Shown here piece by piece: positions 23,992-31,357 of a stretch of 33,933 bases of DNA; within the stretch, counting starts at the first letter, position 1; every line of letters begins with the position of its first letter. The position numbers and the translations under genes are program-made. The notes beneath the pieces were generated by a model. The model saw only the letters and a program-made list of their open reading frames with translations, searched no databases and was not told the DNA's origin. The stretch is taken from contig JAFQHQ010000160.1 of assembly GCA_017397885.1 (NCBI GenBank), positions 1 to 33,933 of the forward strand, in the 5' to 3' direction. The DNA is from Clostridia bacterium. GTDB lineage: Bacteria > Bacillota > Clostridia > UMGS1810.

Positions 23992-25038
23992 TTATCCCAC
24001 TGTGACAAGTTCTTTGGGTGATTTGGTCAATATCTCACAGCCGTTTTCTGTCACAATGACCATATCCTCAATCCTCACACCGCAAAAACCCGGAAGATAG
24101 ATACCCGGTTCAACGGTCACAACATTGCCGCATTTAAGCGGCTTATTGTTTTTTGGAGAAAGGTTTGGCGCTTCATGAATATCCAACCCCACTCCATGGC
24201 CAAGAGAATGACCAAAGGTGCCCGGATAGAGAGCGTCTATGATGTTTCTTGCCGCCCTGTCCGCATCACAGCCCAAAACGCCTTCTCTGACTGCCGAAAG
24301 ACCTGCAAGCTGTGCTTCGAGAACCGTGTCGTACACTTTTTTCGCTTCGGAGGATATATCCCCCACTGCAACGGTTCGGGTCATGTCACTGCAATAGCCG
24401 TCTACCACACAGCCAAAATCCATTACAACAAGATCGCCGGTTTTGAGTTTTCTGTCCGTTGGAATTGCATGAGGCAAACTACCCCGTTCACCGGCTGCCG
24501 CAATGGTTGAAAACGAACTGCCTTCCGCACCGTTTTTCTTCATAAAACAGTCAATTTCGGCGGCAACATCTTTTTCGGTCATGCCCGGTTTCATGTATGA
24601 ACAAATGTGTGAAAAAGCATCATCGGCGATTTTAACCGCTTTTTTAACAGTTTCTTTTTCGGTTTCATCTTTAATCTGCCTTGGAAGAAGTGCCATATCC
24701 CCCACAGGCTCAAGATTTTTAATTTCTTTGGAAAGCTGTGCATAACCTGCGTATGAAATGTTTTTATCTTCAAAACCAACTTTGGAGTTTTGACAAACAA
24801 AATCCGAGACCTTGTGTTTTGATATGTCAGCCACTTCAAACCCAATGCACGCACTTTGTGCATACTCCGTATATCTTGAATCGGTAACAACAACCAAATC
24901 TGAAGCGCTTATGACAACATAGCCTTCTCCCGAATAAAAACCGCTGTAATAGTGCATGTTTTTAGTGTCTGTAATAATGAGAGAATCTATACCTTTATTT
25001 GCCATAAGCTCAAGAAGCTTATTTACTCTTGGATTCAC
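23992..25038 (-). CDS. M24 family metallopeptidase (Xaa-Pro aminopeptidase/dipeptidase)
   Basis: A 348-residue cytoplasmic peptidase. An N-terminal creatinase-like domain (about 1-125) precedes the pita-bread catalytic domain. Counting from the ATG at 25047, the five metal ligands are Asp210 (MDFG), Asp221 (SDMTRT), His284 (GHGVG), Glu313 (TVEPG) and Glu327 (RIEDM). The family removes residues next to proline. I prefer GTG 25038: the ribosome site AGAGGA sits nine bases before it but directly abuts the ATG at 25047. The gene overlaps nth by 20 bp and ends the cdaA operon. In many Firmicutes this gene lies just before efp, as it does here. Confidence 0.9.
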   Translation of the reverse strand: MNPRVNKLLELMANKGIDSLIITDTKNMHYYSGFYSGEGYVVISASDLVVVTDSRYTEYAQSACIGFEVADISKHKVSDFVCQNSKVGFEDKNISYAGYAQLSKEIKNLEPVGDMALLPRQIKDETEKETVKKAVKIADDAFSHICSYMKPGMTEKDVAAEIDCFMKKNGAEGSSFSTIAAAGERGSLPHAIPTDRKLKTGDLVVMDFGCVVDGYCSDMTRTVAVGDISSEAKKVYDTVLEAQLAGLSAVREGVLGCDADRAARNIIDALYPGTFGHSLGHGVGLDIHEAPNLSPKNNKPLKCGNVVTVEPGIYLPGFCGVRIEDMVIVTENGCEILTKSPKELVTVG

Positions 25039-25681
25039 GTTTTTCATTCCTCTTTTTTATTTTCTTTTTGCACAAATGCTCTATGGGGCACTCATCACAT
25101 GCCGGTTTTGCCGCCTTGCAAACCGCCCTGCCGTGGAACACAAACTGATGGCAAAGCTTTGTCTGAAATTCTTCGGGAACAATCTTTTTTAGAGCGAACT
25201 CAATTTTAACGGGATCGCTCTCATCCACAAGACCAATCCGGTTTGAAAGCCTGATGGCATGAGTGTCGATAACAAGCCCCGGTTTTCCGTAGACATCCCC
25301 CAAAATGAGGTTTGCCGTTTTTCTGCCCACGCCCGCAAGAGAAAGAAGGTCTTCCATGGTATCGGGAACTTTGCCGCCAAAAAATTCGCATATGCGCTTT
25401 GACGATGCTATGATGTTTTTTCCTTTGCTGCGGTAGAATCCGCAGGACCTTATGAGTTCACAAAGTTCATCCTCATCGGCATCTGCAAACTCATATACCG
25501 ACTTGTACTTTGCAAAAAGTGCAGGTGTAACAAGATTCACTCTTGCATCGGTACACTGGGCAGAAAGCTGAACCGCCACAAGAAGCTCGTGGGGTGTTGA
25601 AAAGTCAAGAGAGCATTTTGCATCGGCATAAACATCGGAAAAAATCTTTTCTATTTCGATAACAGTTTGTCTTTTGTTCAT
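25019..25681 (-). CDS. nth: Endonuclease III (DNA glycosylase/AP lyase)
   Basis: A 220-residue helix-hairpin-helix DNA repair enzyme that removes oxidised pyrimidines and cuts the resulting abasic site. The HhH motif LAGVGRKTAN holds catalytic Lys121, and Asp139 lies in VIDTHAIRL. The C-terminal iron-sulfur cluster set is C-x6-C-x2-C-x5-C at Cys188, 195, 198 and 204. All key residues are present and the length is standard, with a Lys/Arg-rich tail. Start ATG 25681 after AAGGATGG. It lies 17 bp after the GlmM-like gene and overlaps the M24 peptidase gene. Confidence 0.96.
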   Translation of the reverse strand: MNKRQTVIEIEKIFSDVYADAKCSLDFSTPHELLVAVQLSAQCTDARVNLVTPALFAKYKSVYEFADADEDELCELIRSCGFYRSKGKNIIASSKRICEFFGGKVPDTMEDLLSLAGVGRKTANLILGDVYGKPGLVIDTHAIRLSNRIGLVDESDPVKIEFALKKIVPEEFQTKLCHQFVFHGRAVCKAAKPACDECPIEHLCKKKIKKRNEKRESKSK

Positions 25682-25698
25682 TTTTAGCCATCCTTATA

Positions 25699-26592
25699 TC
25701 AAAGCTGTGACAGTCTTTTTTCGCTGTTTTTCAAAGCACAGATGAAGTTGAGAGCCGAAGCAAGACCGCAATTGCAGGATGTTTCTTTTTCGCCGTTGCC
25801 GTATTGGGTGCAAATTCTTTCAACATCATCTTGAGACAAAATTCTTCCGTTTTCATCAACAGCAATAAAACTGTGTCCGGCACCGTCAAAGGTGATTCCG
25901 GCACTGCATTTGTGAGCAGGAACATATTGGGAAATGATTTCCGGATGATTAATGCCGCAATTATCGTTGATGTTTTTGCCGTTGGGGATGTTGTGAAGCA
26001 TATCCACATCGGCACCAAGCTCTTTAAACACAATTTTACAGCTTTCAAATCCCGCTCCGTATGCCACGTCTATGGCAAGCTTTAAGCCGGAGAGATCGGC
26101 ATATGCGGTGGATTTGATGTGATCCACATAGTCACGAAGTGCTGTATGACTGCGGGTTATGCGTCCCATGTCACAGTTTTTGGGTAGCTTTGTGTTGTAA
26201 TCCGAGGGAATTTTGTCGAAATCTTCTTTTGAGATTTCATCACCGTTACTGTTAAAAAATGTAAGCCCGTTATAGTCGCTGCTTCGTGTGGATGCAGAAA
26301 TTGCCACACCACCCGAAACCTTGTATTTTTTTATGAGATATGAAAGAGCCGGAGTCGGAATTATGCCAAGACTTACAGCATTTACACCTTTTGAGCAAAA
26401 TGCCGCCGAGAGCGCCGCCTCAATCATATCACTGGAAGCACGGGTATCTTTCCCTATGAGAATTTTACACGGAAGAGTTGCCGTCTGAGTAAGATGCAAA
26501 GCATATTTTTCAGCAATGTGAAAAACGCATTTTGCACTAAGCTCCACATTTGCCAAAGCGTTTATTATTTCGTTGTTAGTATTTTTATTCAT
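25699..26592 (-). CDS. glmM: Truncated, catalytically degenerate phosphoglucosamine mutase homologue
   Basis: A 297-residue alpha-D-phosphohexomutase homologue; normal GlmM has about 450. The match is clear (GIIPTPALSYL, NINDNCGINHP, IAVDENG), but key parts are lost. The N-terminal GTDGxRG loop is absent. The serine loop reads SASTRS (99-104) instead of SASHNP: Ser101 stays, His-Asn become Thr-Arg. The metal loop reads DGAGHS (236-241) instead of DGDADR, leaving one of three aspartates. The chain ends in domain III, so the phosphate-binding domain IV is missing. It starts at ATG 26592, overlapping cdaR by 8 bp, and ends 17 bp before nth, so no leftover gene fragment follows. In Bacillus and relatives GlmM binds and inhibits CdaA; this protein may keep only that role (inference), or be a decaying gene. 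Confidence 0.85.
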   Translation of the reverse strand: MNKNTNNEIINALANVELSAKCVFHIAEKYALHLTQTATLPCKILIGKDTRASSDMIEAALSAAFCSKGVNAVSLGIIPTPALSYLIKKYKVSGGVAISASTRSSDYNGLTFFNSNGDEISKEDFDKIPSDYNTKLPKNCDMGRITRSHTALRDYVDHIKSTAYADLSGLKLAIDVAYGAGFESCKIVFKELGADVDMLHNIPNGKNINDNCGINHPEIISQYVPAHKCSAGITFDGAGHSFIAVDENGRILSQDDVERICTQYGNGEKETSCNCGLASALNFICALKNSEKRLSQL

Positions 26593-27685
26593 CAGTTAAT
26601 TCCTCACCAATCGAATTCTGCATCATCACAGAATTATCCAGAGCCGAACTTGCCTCGTCCGAAAGAATTGTCGCTCTAATCGCAACTTCGGGGACCGATA
26701 CATAGCGGACATTTCGTTCAAGCGAAGCCGCCTTGTATTTATCGGGCAAAAGTGTGTCATAATATATTTCGGAAACGTCAACGGGTTCAGTATATACAAC
26801 ATGGTTATTTGTATATTTCTCGAGGGCTTTTTTTGTACCCTCAAGAGTTACCTTGATTTCAACTCCGCCGGTCACGTTGACCTTTTTTGTGCTGTCTTCC
26901 ACAGACAGGAATACATTTTTCCCGTTGTTGTTTGTTTTTTTGTTATCTTTATAATAGGGGCGCAACACAAGTGTTACTTCCTTTTTGGTGTAAAGGTTAA
27001 ATTTTACTTTCTCACTTTTTTTGGTTGTGCTGGTAAAGCTTGAGTTTTCAAGCACTTTTCCGTCTTTGTCGAGATAGATAATTTCCAGCTCTTTTTCGCT
27101 GTCATCGGGCGACAAATCCGAGTAATTGAGACTGATATATGCGGAGCCCACATTGTTGATATTATCTTCGGTGCCGGTTATGGCAATGGTGTCATTGTAT
27201 GATACATTATTCAACGTGTAACCTTCGGGAAGCTCTCCCGTTGATTTTAATTTGAGAGTAAGATTTCGTGTTTTGATGTTTTCGACATCAAACGAAATGG
27301 CACTAACACTTCCGTCAACCAGCTTGACACCTGATTTGCGAATATCCACAACAGGCTTTAAGGAATGTTTCCCTGCCTTGTCCACCGTGTACATATCCAA
27401 GGTGCATGAAATGTCAGACTTTTTGATGGATGACACAATGTTACGTTTGCCTTCCACTTCTATATCAATTGTATACTGTTTTGTAAGAATTGTCTTGTTT
27501 TCTCCGTCAATTATCATGTCACCCGAATCAAATGCCGACGGAACATTGACTGCTTCAAGCGGAATATTCTTTATTGTCATTTTGTATGTCGGATTTACTT
27601 CGTAGGCAACATATATCCACAATAAAACAGCACATGTGACAGATAAAATGATAAGAAAAGTGTTTGATCTTAAAAACTTTCTCAC
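26585..27685 (-). CDS. cdaR: CdaA regulatory protein, YbbR domains
   Basis: A 366-residue protein with one N-terminal membrane span (about 10-28) and an outer part of repeated YbbR domains, seen as periodic beta-rich blocks such as TIKNIPLEAVNVP and GLxL-type turns. CdaR binds the membrane part of the c-di-AMP synthase CdaA and adjusts its activity. The start is GTG 27685, overlapping the cdaA stop as GTGA, with GGGGGTGAAG as ribosome site. It overlaps the GlmM-like gene by 8 bp. The last 40 or so residues are a hydrophilic tail. Gene order matches the conserved cdaA-cdaR-glmM locus. Confidence 0.88.
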   Translation of the reverse strand: MRKFLRSNTFLIILSVTCAVLLWIYVAYEVNPTYKMTIKNIPLEAVNVPSAFDSGDMIIDGENKTILTKQYTIDIEVEGKRNIVSSIKKSDISCTLDMYTVDKAGKHSLKPVVDIRKSGVKLVDGSVSAISFDVENIKTRNLTLKLKSTGELPEGYTLNNVSYNDTIAITGTEDNINNVGSAYISLNYSDLSPDDSEKELEIIYLDKDGKVLENSSFTSTTKKSEKVKFNLYTKKEVTLVLRPYYKDNKKTNNNGKNVFLSVEDSTKKVNVTGGVEIKVTLEGTKKALEKYTNNHVVYTEPVDVSEIYYDTLLPDKYKAASLERNVRYVSVPEVAIRATILSDEASSALDNSVMMQNSIGEELTDE

Positions 27686-28524
27686 TTTTTCTTCACCCCC
27701 CAGGGGAATTTTCTTTCTTTTTTGGCTTTTTCAACAGGCTTGTCACTTTCGAGAATTTCGTTGATTTCACGTTTTAGCATGGCAGGGGTGAAATCACGTT
27801 TCATGTCTCCGTTTATTGCCATTGAAATTGTGCCGGTTTCTTCAGAAACAACAATAGCTATGCAGTCTGCAACTTCGGAAACACCAATTGCCGCACGGTG
27901 TCTTGTTCCGAGTTCCTTTGAAAAACTGTTGTTTTGTGTAAGGGGCAAAAAGCAAGCCGCAGCCTTTATGCGGTTGTCACCAATTACCACTGCACCGTCG
28001 TGAAGAGGAGTGTTCGGAACAAAAAGATTCACCAAAAGTGCATGAGAAATGCTGGAATTGAGCTGAGTTCCGGTGGCGATTATGTCGCCGAGTTTAGTGT
28101 TTCTTTCAATGAGAATGAGAGCTCCGGTTTTTGTTGAAGCAAGCTTTGAAACCGCTGTGCAAATTTCGCCTATGTCATTTTCAACAACATCGTCATCACC
28201 GATTTTGATTATTTTTTTGATTGATGCCGTACCCACCTTTTCGAGAGCACGCCTGAGTTCGGGCTGAAATACAATGAGTATGGCAATAAGACCAATCTGC
28301 AATGTGTTTTCAAGAATAAAGTTTACCGTGTTAAGCTTCAGCACTCCCGAAATATACATAAATGCCACGAGCACCATAATACCCTTGATGAGTTGAGAAG
28401 CACGGGTTTCACGAATAAGTTTGATGCCTTTGTAGATTACAAAAGCAACAATTGCAACATCAATTATGTCTCCGATGCCTATGGTTTTGATGTTGTTAAA
28501 AAGAGACACAAAAAAATTACCCAT
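27682..28524 (-). CDS. cdaA: Diadenylate cyclase (c-di-AMP synthase)
   Basis: A 280-residue membrane enzyme that makes c-di-AMP from two ATP. Three membrane spans occupy about 18-90 (GDIIDVAIVAFVIYKGI and following), then the DisA_N domain. Its signatures are intact: LHDGAVVIGD with the DGA motif at 176-178, and GTRHRAAIG with RHR at 208-210. A basic tail ends the chain. Start ATG 28524 behind AGGGGTGAT, overlapping the methyltransferase gene by 8 bp. c-di-AMP controls potassium uptake, osmolyte transport and wall stress responses, in keeping with the envelope genes nearby. As the synthase looks active, the altered partner glmM is the odd member of this operon. Confidence 0.96.
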   Translation of the reverse strand: MGNFFVSLFNNIKTIGIGDIIDVAIVAFVIYKGIKLIRETRASQLIKGIMVLVAFMYISGVLKLNTVNFILENTLQIGLIAILIVFQPELRRALEKVGTASIKKIIKIGDDDVVENDIGEICTAVSKLASTKTGALILIERNTKLGDIIATGTQLNSSISHALLVNLFVPNTPLHDGAVVIGDNRIKAAACFLPLTQNNSFSKELGTRHRAAIGVSEVADCIAIVVSEETGTISMAINGDMKRDFTPAMLKREINEILESDKPVEKAKKERKFPWGVKKK

Positions 28525-29326
28525 CTATATCACCCCTGTTTACAAATTTTTCTTTGGATTTTGATCTTTTTATTTCATACAGCATTACCGTGAGAGCCGT
28601 GGCAACATTTAAAGACTCGGCTCTGCCAAACATCGGGATTCTGATTTTGTGAGTGCAATGCTTTTCCACCTGCGCTCCGATGCCGTTTGCCTCGTTGCCC
28701 ATTACAAGAAGCACCTTGCCTTCATATTTTTCGTCACAGCATAGCTTGTCTCCCAGCGGAAACGTGCCGTAAATCTCAAACCCGGAGTCTTTTAAAAAAG
28801 CAAAAGTTTCGTCCGGTGCGGAGTCTGTGAATATGGGGATATTCAGCATGCTTGCCATTGACGAACGCACAACCTTGGGATTGAAAATGTCCACGCAACC
28901 CTTGGAAATGATTATTCCGTCAGCACCGAGGGCATCACATGAGCGAATGATTGTCCCCATGTTGCCGGGGTCTGTAACCGAGTCAAGATAGACCAGTGTT
29001 TCAAAATTTCCCGGCTTTATGTCCGAGGCGGGAAATAACTCATATCCAATAACTGCCGCAATGCCCTGAGAATTGACAGTCAGCGAAAGGGTATCGAAAA
29101 GCTTTTCGGAAAACTCATATATTTTTGTTTTTCCCGTGTCAAAATCAATTTCGGTACCGCGGCGCAAAACAAGAAACTCAACCCGGGCATCATTTGCCAG
29201 TGCATCACAAACAAGACGCTTGCCTTCAGCAAGATATTGACTGTTTTTTGTTCGGCCACTCTTACTTTGAAGCTTTTTTACATGTTTATATATTGAATTG
29301 GAAGTGCTTTCTATAAGAATTCTCAT
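28517..29326 (-). CDS. TrmH/SpoU-family RNA 2'-O-methyltransferase
   Basis: A 269-residue SPOUT methyltransferase. The N-terminal substrate-binding domain (SKSGRTKNSQYLAEGKRLV, about 23-41) is followed by the knotted SAM-binding domain with DPGNMGTIIRSCDALGADG, VMGNEANGIG and IPMFGRAESLNVATA. It probably methylates a ribose in 23S rRNA (RlmB-like) or tRNA; the target cannot be decided here. I start it at ATG 29326, where GGAGGGG sits nine bases upstream. A longer frame up to 29404 would translate part of the inverted-repeat element and is rejected. First gene of the overlapping cdaA operon. Confidence 0.88.
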   Translation of the reverse strand: MRILIESTSNSIYKHVKKLQSKSGRTKNSQYLAEGKRLVCDALANDARVEFLVLRRGTEIDFDTGKTKIYEFSEKLFDTLSLTVNSQGIAAVIGYELFPASDIKPGNFETLVYLDSVTDPGNMGTIIRSCDALGADGIIISKGCVDIFNPKVVRSSMASMLNIPIFTDSAPDETFAFLKDSGFEIYGTFPLGDKLCCDEKYEGKVLLVMGNEANGIGAQVEKHCTHKIRIPMFGRAESLNVATALTVMLYEIKRSKSKEKFVNRGDIDG

Positions 29327-29364
29327 ATATGTACCCCTCCGGAAAGAATACGAAGTGCCGGTGG

Positions 29365-29641
29365 TTAGCCGTCGGAGGACTATCCGAACTCGCCTTAAAG
29401 CCATGAAAACAGACTTTTTCTTCGTTGTCGCTTATCGCCATACATCGTATTAGCGAAAGCTTTCGCCTTGAAAAATTTCCGTTTTCAAGACTTTAAGGTT
29501 TGTAGAATTTCAGAATCCGCAAATTTTTGATAGAATGAAATAAAAACGCAGGGAATATGGTAATATTTTCGAGGCTTTTAGTGAAATTATATCAAAAATT
29601 TACAATTCTGAAACGGGTTCGGATAATCTTCCGACGGCTAA
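29365..29641. repeat. 277-bp non-coding element with terminal inverted repeats and internal hairpins (MITE-like)
   Basis: The ends 29365-29389 and 29617-29641 pair at 23 of 25 positions. Inside are two further imperfect stems: 29393-29420 with 29470-29498, whose loop includes the 14-nt palindrome GCGAAAGCTTTCGC at 29453-29466, and 29508-29532 with 29590-29613. The three-stem plan around one closing helix would suit a structured RNA; the terminal repeats without a gene would suit a miniature inverted-repeat transposable element. TA flanks the GCCGTCGG core at both ends, the target used by IS630/mariner elements, but TA is self-palindromic so this is weak. A TATAAT at 29586-29591 (minus) may help drive trmH-cdaA. 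Confidence 0.65.
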
Positions 29642-29706
29642 GGCTAATATCAACTCAATATATATTATACTACAAACATATCCGTTACACAAGTATATTT
29701 TTTTAC

Positions 29707-29740
29707 TTTGACGTATTTTTTTGCGTCAAAAATGTATACT
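29707..29740 (+). promoter_or_regulatory. Promoter region of the YdcZ-type gene with inverted repeat
   Basis: A perfect inverted repeat TTTGACG (29707-29713) / CGTCAAA (29724-29730) with a 10-nt T-rich spacer lies just upstream of TATACT (29735-29740). The repeat's left arm contains a TTGACG -35 box, but at 21 nt it is too far for a standard promoter, so activation or repression through the repeat is possible. The ribosome site AAAGGAG is at 29751-29757. Confidence 0.45.
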
Positions 29741-29766
29741 AAAAACAAAAAAAGGAGTGTTTTCGA

Positions 29767-30207
29767 GTGTTGGGATATCTTTTTTCGATTATTGCAGGAG
29801 CCGCCATGAGTTTTCAGGGAGTTATGAACACAAGACTTGGTGAAAAGGTTGGGATTTTTGCGTCAAACGCCTATGTTCAGGGTACAGCTTTTGCCCTGTC
29901 ACTTTTAGCCCTGCTTTTTGCCAAAGACACCAACTTCAACGGTTTTGCACAAACAAACAAAATCTATCTTTTTGGCGGTGTGCTGGGGCTTGTTATCACA
30001 GTCACGGTGATGCTTTCCATAAAAAACTTAAGCCCGGTGGTTGCAATTTCCGTAATTTTGGTATCGCAACTCATATGTGCGGCTCTGATTGATGCATTTG
30101 GAATTTTAAACAGCGAAAAAGTGGCTTTTTCGTGGAACAAATATATCGGTGCAGCTCTTATGATTTGCGGAGTAATTCTTTTGAAATGGACACCTCACGG
30201 TGCGTAA
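29767..30207 (+). CDS. YdcZ-type (DUF606) DMT superfamily membrane protein
   Basis: A 146-residue inner-membrane protein with four to five hydrophobic helices. FSIIAGAAMSFQGVMNTRLG at the N-terminus and NKYIGAALMICGVILLKW at the C-terminus are typical of the DUF606 half-size drug/metabolite transporter family. Such short units function as dimers; the substrate is unknown. The start is GTG 29767, nine bases after AAAGGAG. It stands alone on the plus strand, and its 3' end overlaps the convergent spmB gene by 13 bp, so the two transcripts have complementary ends. Confidence 0.85.
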   Translation: MLGYLFSIIAGAAMSFQGVMNTRLGEKVGIFASNAYVQGTAFALSLLALLFAKDTNFNGFAQTNKIYLFGGVLGLVITVTVMLSIKNLSPVVAISVILVSQLICAALIDAFGILNSEKVAFSWNKYIGAALMICGVILLKWTPHGA

Positions 30208-30719
30208 AAAATTCTGCACACGATTATGCTCACCGCCATGCTGAACAAATCGGCAATAAGAGCGCATTTTAGGGTGTGTCTTATGTTTTTTGTGCCCGAC
30301 GCGGCAAAATAGACCGCGGTTGTGTAAAAGGTTGTTTCGGTGGAACCCATCATAACAGACACTGCCATCCCCTCAAAGGAATCGGGACCGAATTTTGAAA
30401 AAATATCCGATGCCATGGCAAGAGAGCCGCTCCCCGAAACCGGTCTTAAAAGTGCAAATGGAACAAGCTCCGAAGGAAAGCCGATGGCATTTGTGAGCGG
30501 TGATATGAGACGAGTTATAAGGTCCACAAGCCCTGATGCCCTGAATACTCCAACTGCCAGAAACAAAGCAAACAAAGCAGGGAAAATTGATGCAACCGAT
30601 GAAAAACCCTCTTTGACACCTGAAATAAAGCTTGAATATACATCTGTTTTTTTTGCAAACCCAAAGCAAAGAATGCCGAGAATTGCCAAAGGCATTATGT
30701 ATGTTCCGATTTTATCCAT
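30195..30719 (-). CDS. spmB: Spore maturation protein B
   Basis: A 174-residue membrane protein with the nucleoside-transporter gate-domain fold (FPALFALFLAVGVFRASG, LLRPVSGSGSLAMASDIF, MMGSTETTFYTTAVYF). SpmA and SpmB are needed for spore core dehydration and heat resistance in Bacillus and Clostridium perfringens. I choose ATG 30719 after AGGCAGGG rather than GTG 30737, which has no ribosome site. It overlaps spmA by 8 bp. The MGSTETTFYT block resembles the conserved core of the gate family. This gene pair is the best evidence in the window for an endospore-forming ancestry. Confidence 0.93.
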   Translation of the reverse strand: MDKIGTYIMPLAILGILCFGFAKKTDVYSSFISGVKEGFSSVASIFPALFALFLAVGVFRASGLVDLITRLISPLTNAIGFPSELVPFALLRPVSGSGSLAMASDIFSKFGPDSFEGMAVSVMMGSTETTFYTTAVYFAASGTKNIRHTLKCALIADLFSMAVSIIVCRIFYAP

Positions 30720-31293
30720 GAATATCCCTGCCTTCACAAAGTTTTGTGATTAAAACCGCAAATATGACGGTGATAAGAGATGTTATCCATATGGGGACTG
30801 TTATACTTGCCGCCGAGACACTGTCATGTGCGGAACGCATGGCAATGAGGGTTGAAGGCACAATTTGCAAAGAGGCGCAATTTATGACAGCAAGCATGCA
30901 CATGTTGTTTGTTGCCGTATTGTTTATGCTTTTTTCGGAAAGCTTTTTCATTGCACTCATACCAAGCGGTGTGGCGGCATTTGAAAGTCCCAGCATGTTG
31001 GCTGAAAGATTTGTACAAATTAGTTTCAGCTCTTCACTCCCCTTTTTGACCCCTTTGAAAATACGGGTTATAACAGGTGACATGAATTTTGCAAGTTTTT
31101 CGGTCAGACCACCGGTTTTTGCCACATTCATGAATCCCGACCACATAATCATGTAGGCTCCGATTTCGAGAATGAACGTTACACAGGAAGACGCACTGTC
31201 AAATAAAGCATCTCCCAAAGCGGCAACCGAGCCCGTCGTGCAGGCATAAACAAAAGAGCCCACCATGATTGCAATCCATACAATACCGAGCAT
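30712..31293 (-). CDS. spmA: Spore maturation protein A
   Basis: A 193-residue membrane protein, partner of SpmB. Recognisable blocks are GAYMIMWSGFMNVAKTGGL, SANMLGLSNAATPLGMSAMK and ATNNMCMLAVINCASLQI, with about five hydrophobic helices. The start is ATG 31293, nine bases after TTGGAG. The pair is transcribed away from the phosphatase gene, from which it is separated by the terminator at 31310-31349. A mother-cell sigma factor would be expected to drive it, but the short gap shows no clear sigma-E or sigma-A promoter. Confidence 0.92.
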   Translation of the reverse strand: MLGIVWIAIMVGSFVYACTTGSVAALGDALFDSASSCVTFILEIGAYMIMWSGFMNVAKTGGLTEKLAKFMSPVITRIFKGVKKGSEELKLICTNLSANMLGLSNAATPLGMSAMKKLSEKSINNTATNNMCMLAVINCASLQIVPSTLIAMRSAHDSVSAASITVPIWITSLITVIFAVLITKLCEGRDIHG

Positions 31294-31309
31294 AAAATCA
31301 ACTCCAATA

Positions 31310-31349
31310 AAAAATTCTTCCCTAAAATTATATTTCGGGAAGAATTTTT
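31310..31349 (-). terminator. Intrinsic terminator of the tyrosine-phosphorylation operon
   Basis: A perfect 13-bp stem, 31310-31322 against 31337-31349, has a 14-nt loop. The T-run on the minus strand continues past the stem. It lies 8 bp beyond the phosphatase stop. Confidence 0.9.
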
Positions 31350-31357
31350 AATTCGTA

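Noticed and set aside
23985-24000. Hairpin at the end of the M24 peptidase gene as terminator
   Set aside because: The stem is only 5-6 bp and no T-run follows on the minus strand.
25682-25699. Frameshifted remainder of glmM after its stop codon
   Set aside because: Only 17 bp separate the stop from nth, so no lost domain IV is encoded here; the gene is truncated, not merely frameshifted.
29341-29365. T-box leader suggested by GTGCCGGTGG
   Set aside because: The conserved T-box core, specifier loop and terminator are missing, and the downstream gene is not a tRNA synthetase or amino-acid gene.
29557-29742. Small plus-strand open frame of 61 codons in the inverted-repeat element
   Set aside because: It crosses the terminal repeat and AT-rich promoter sequence, with no ribosome site.
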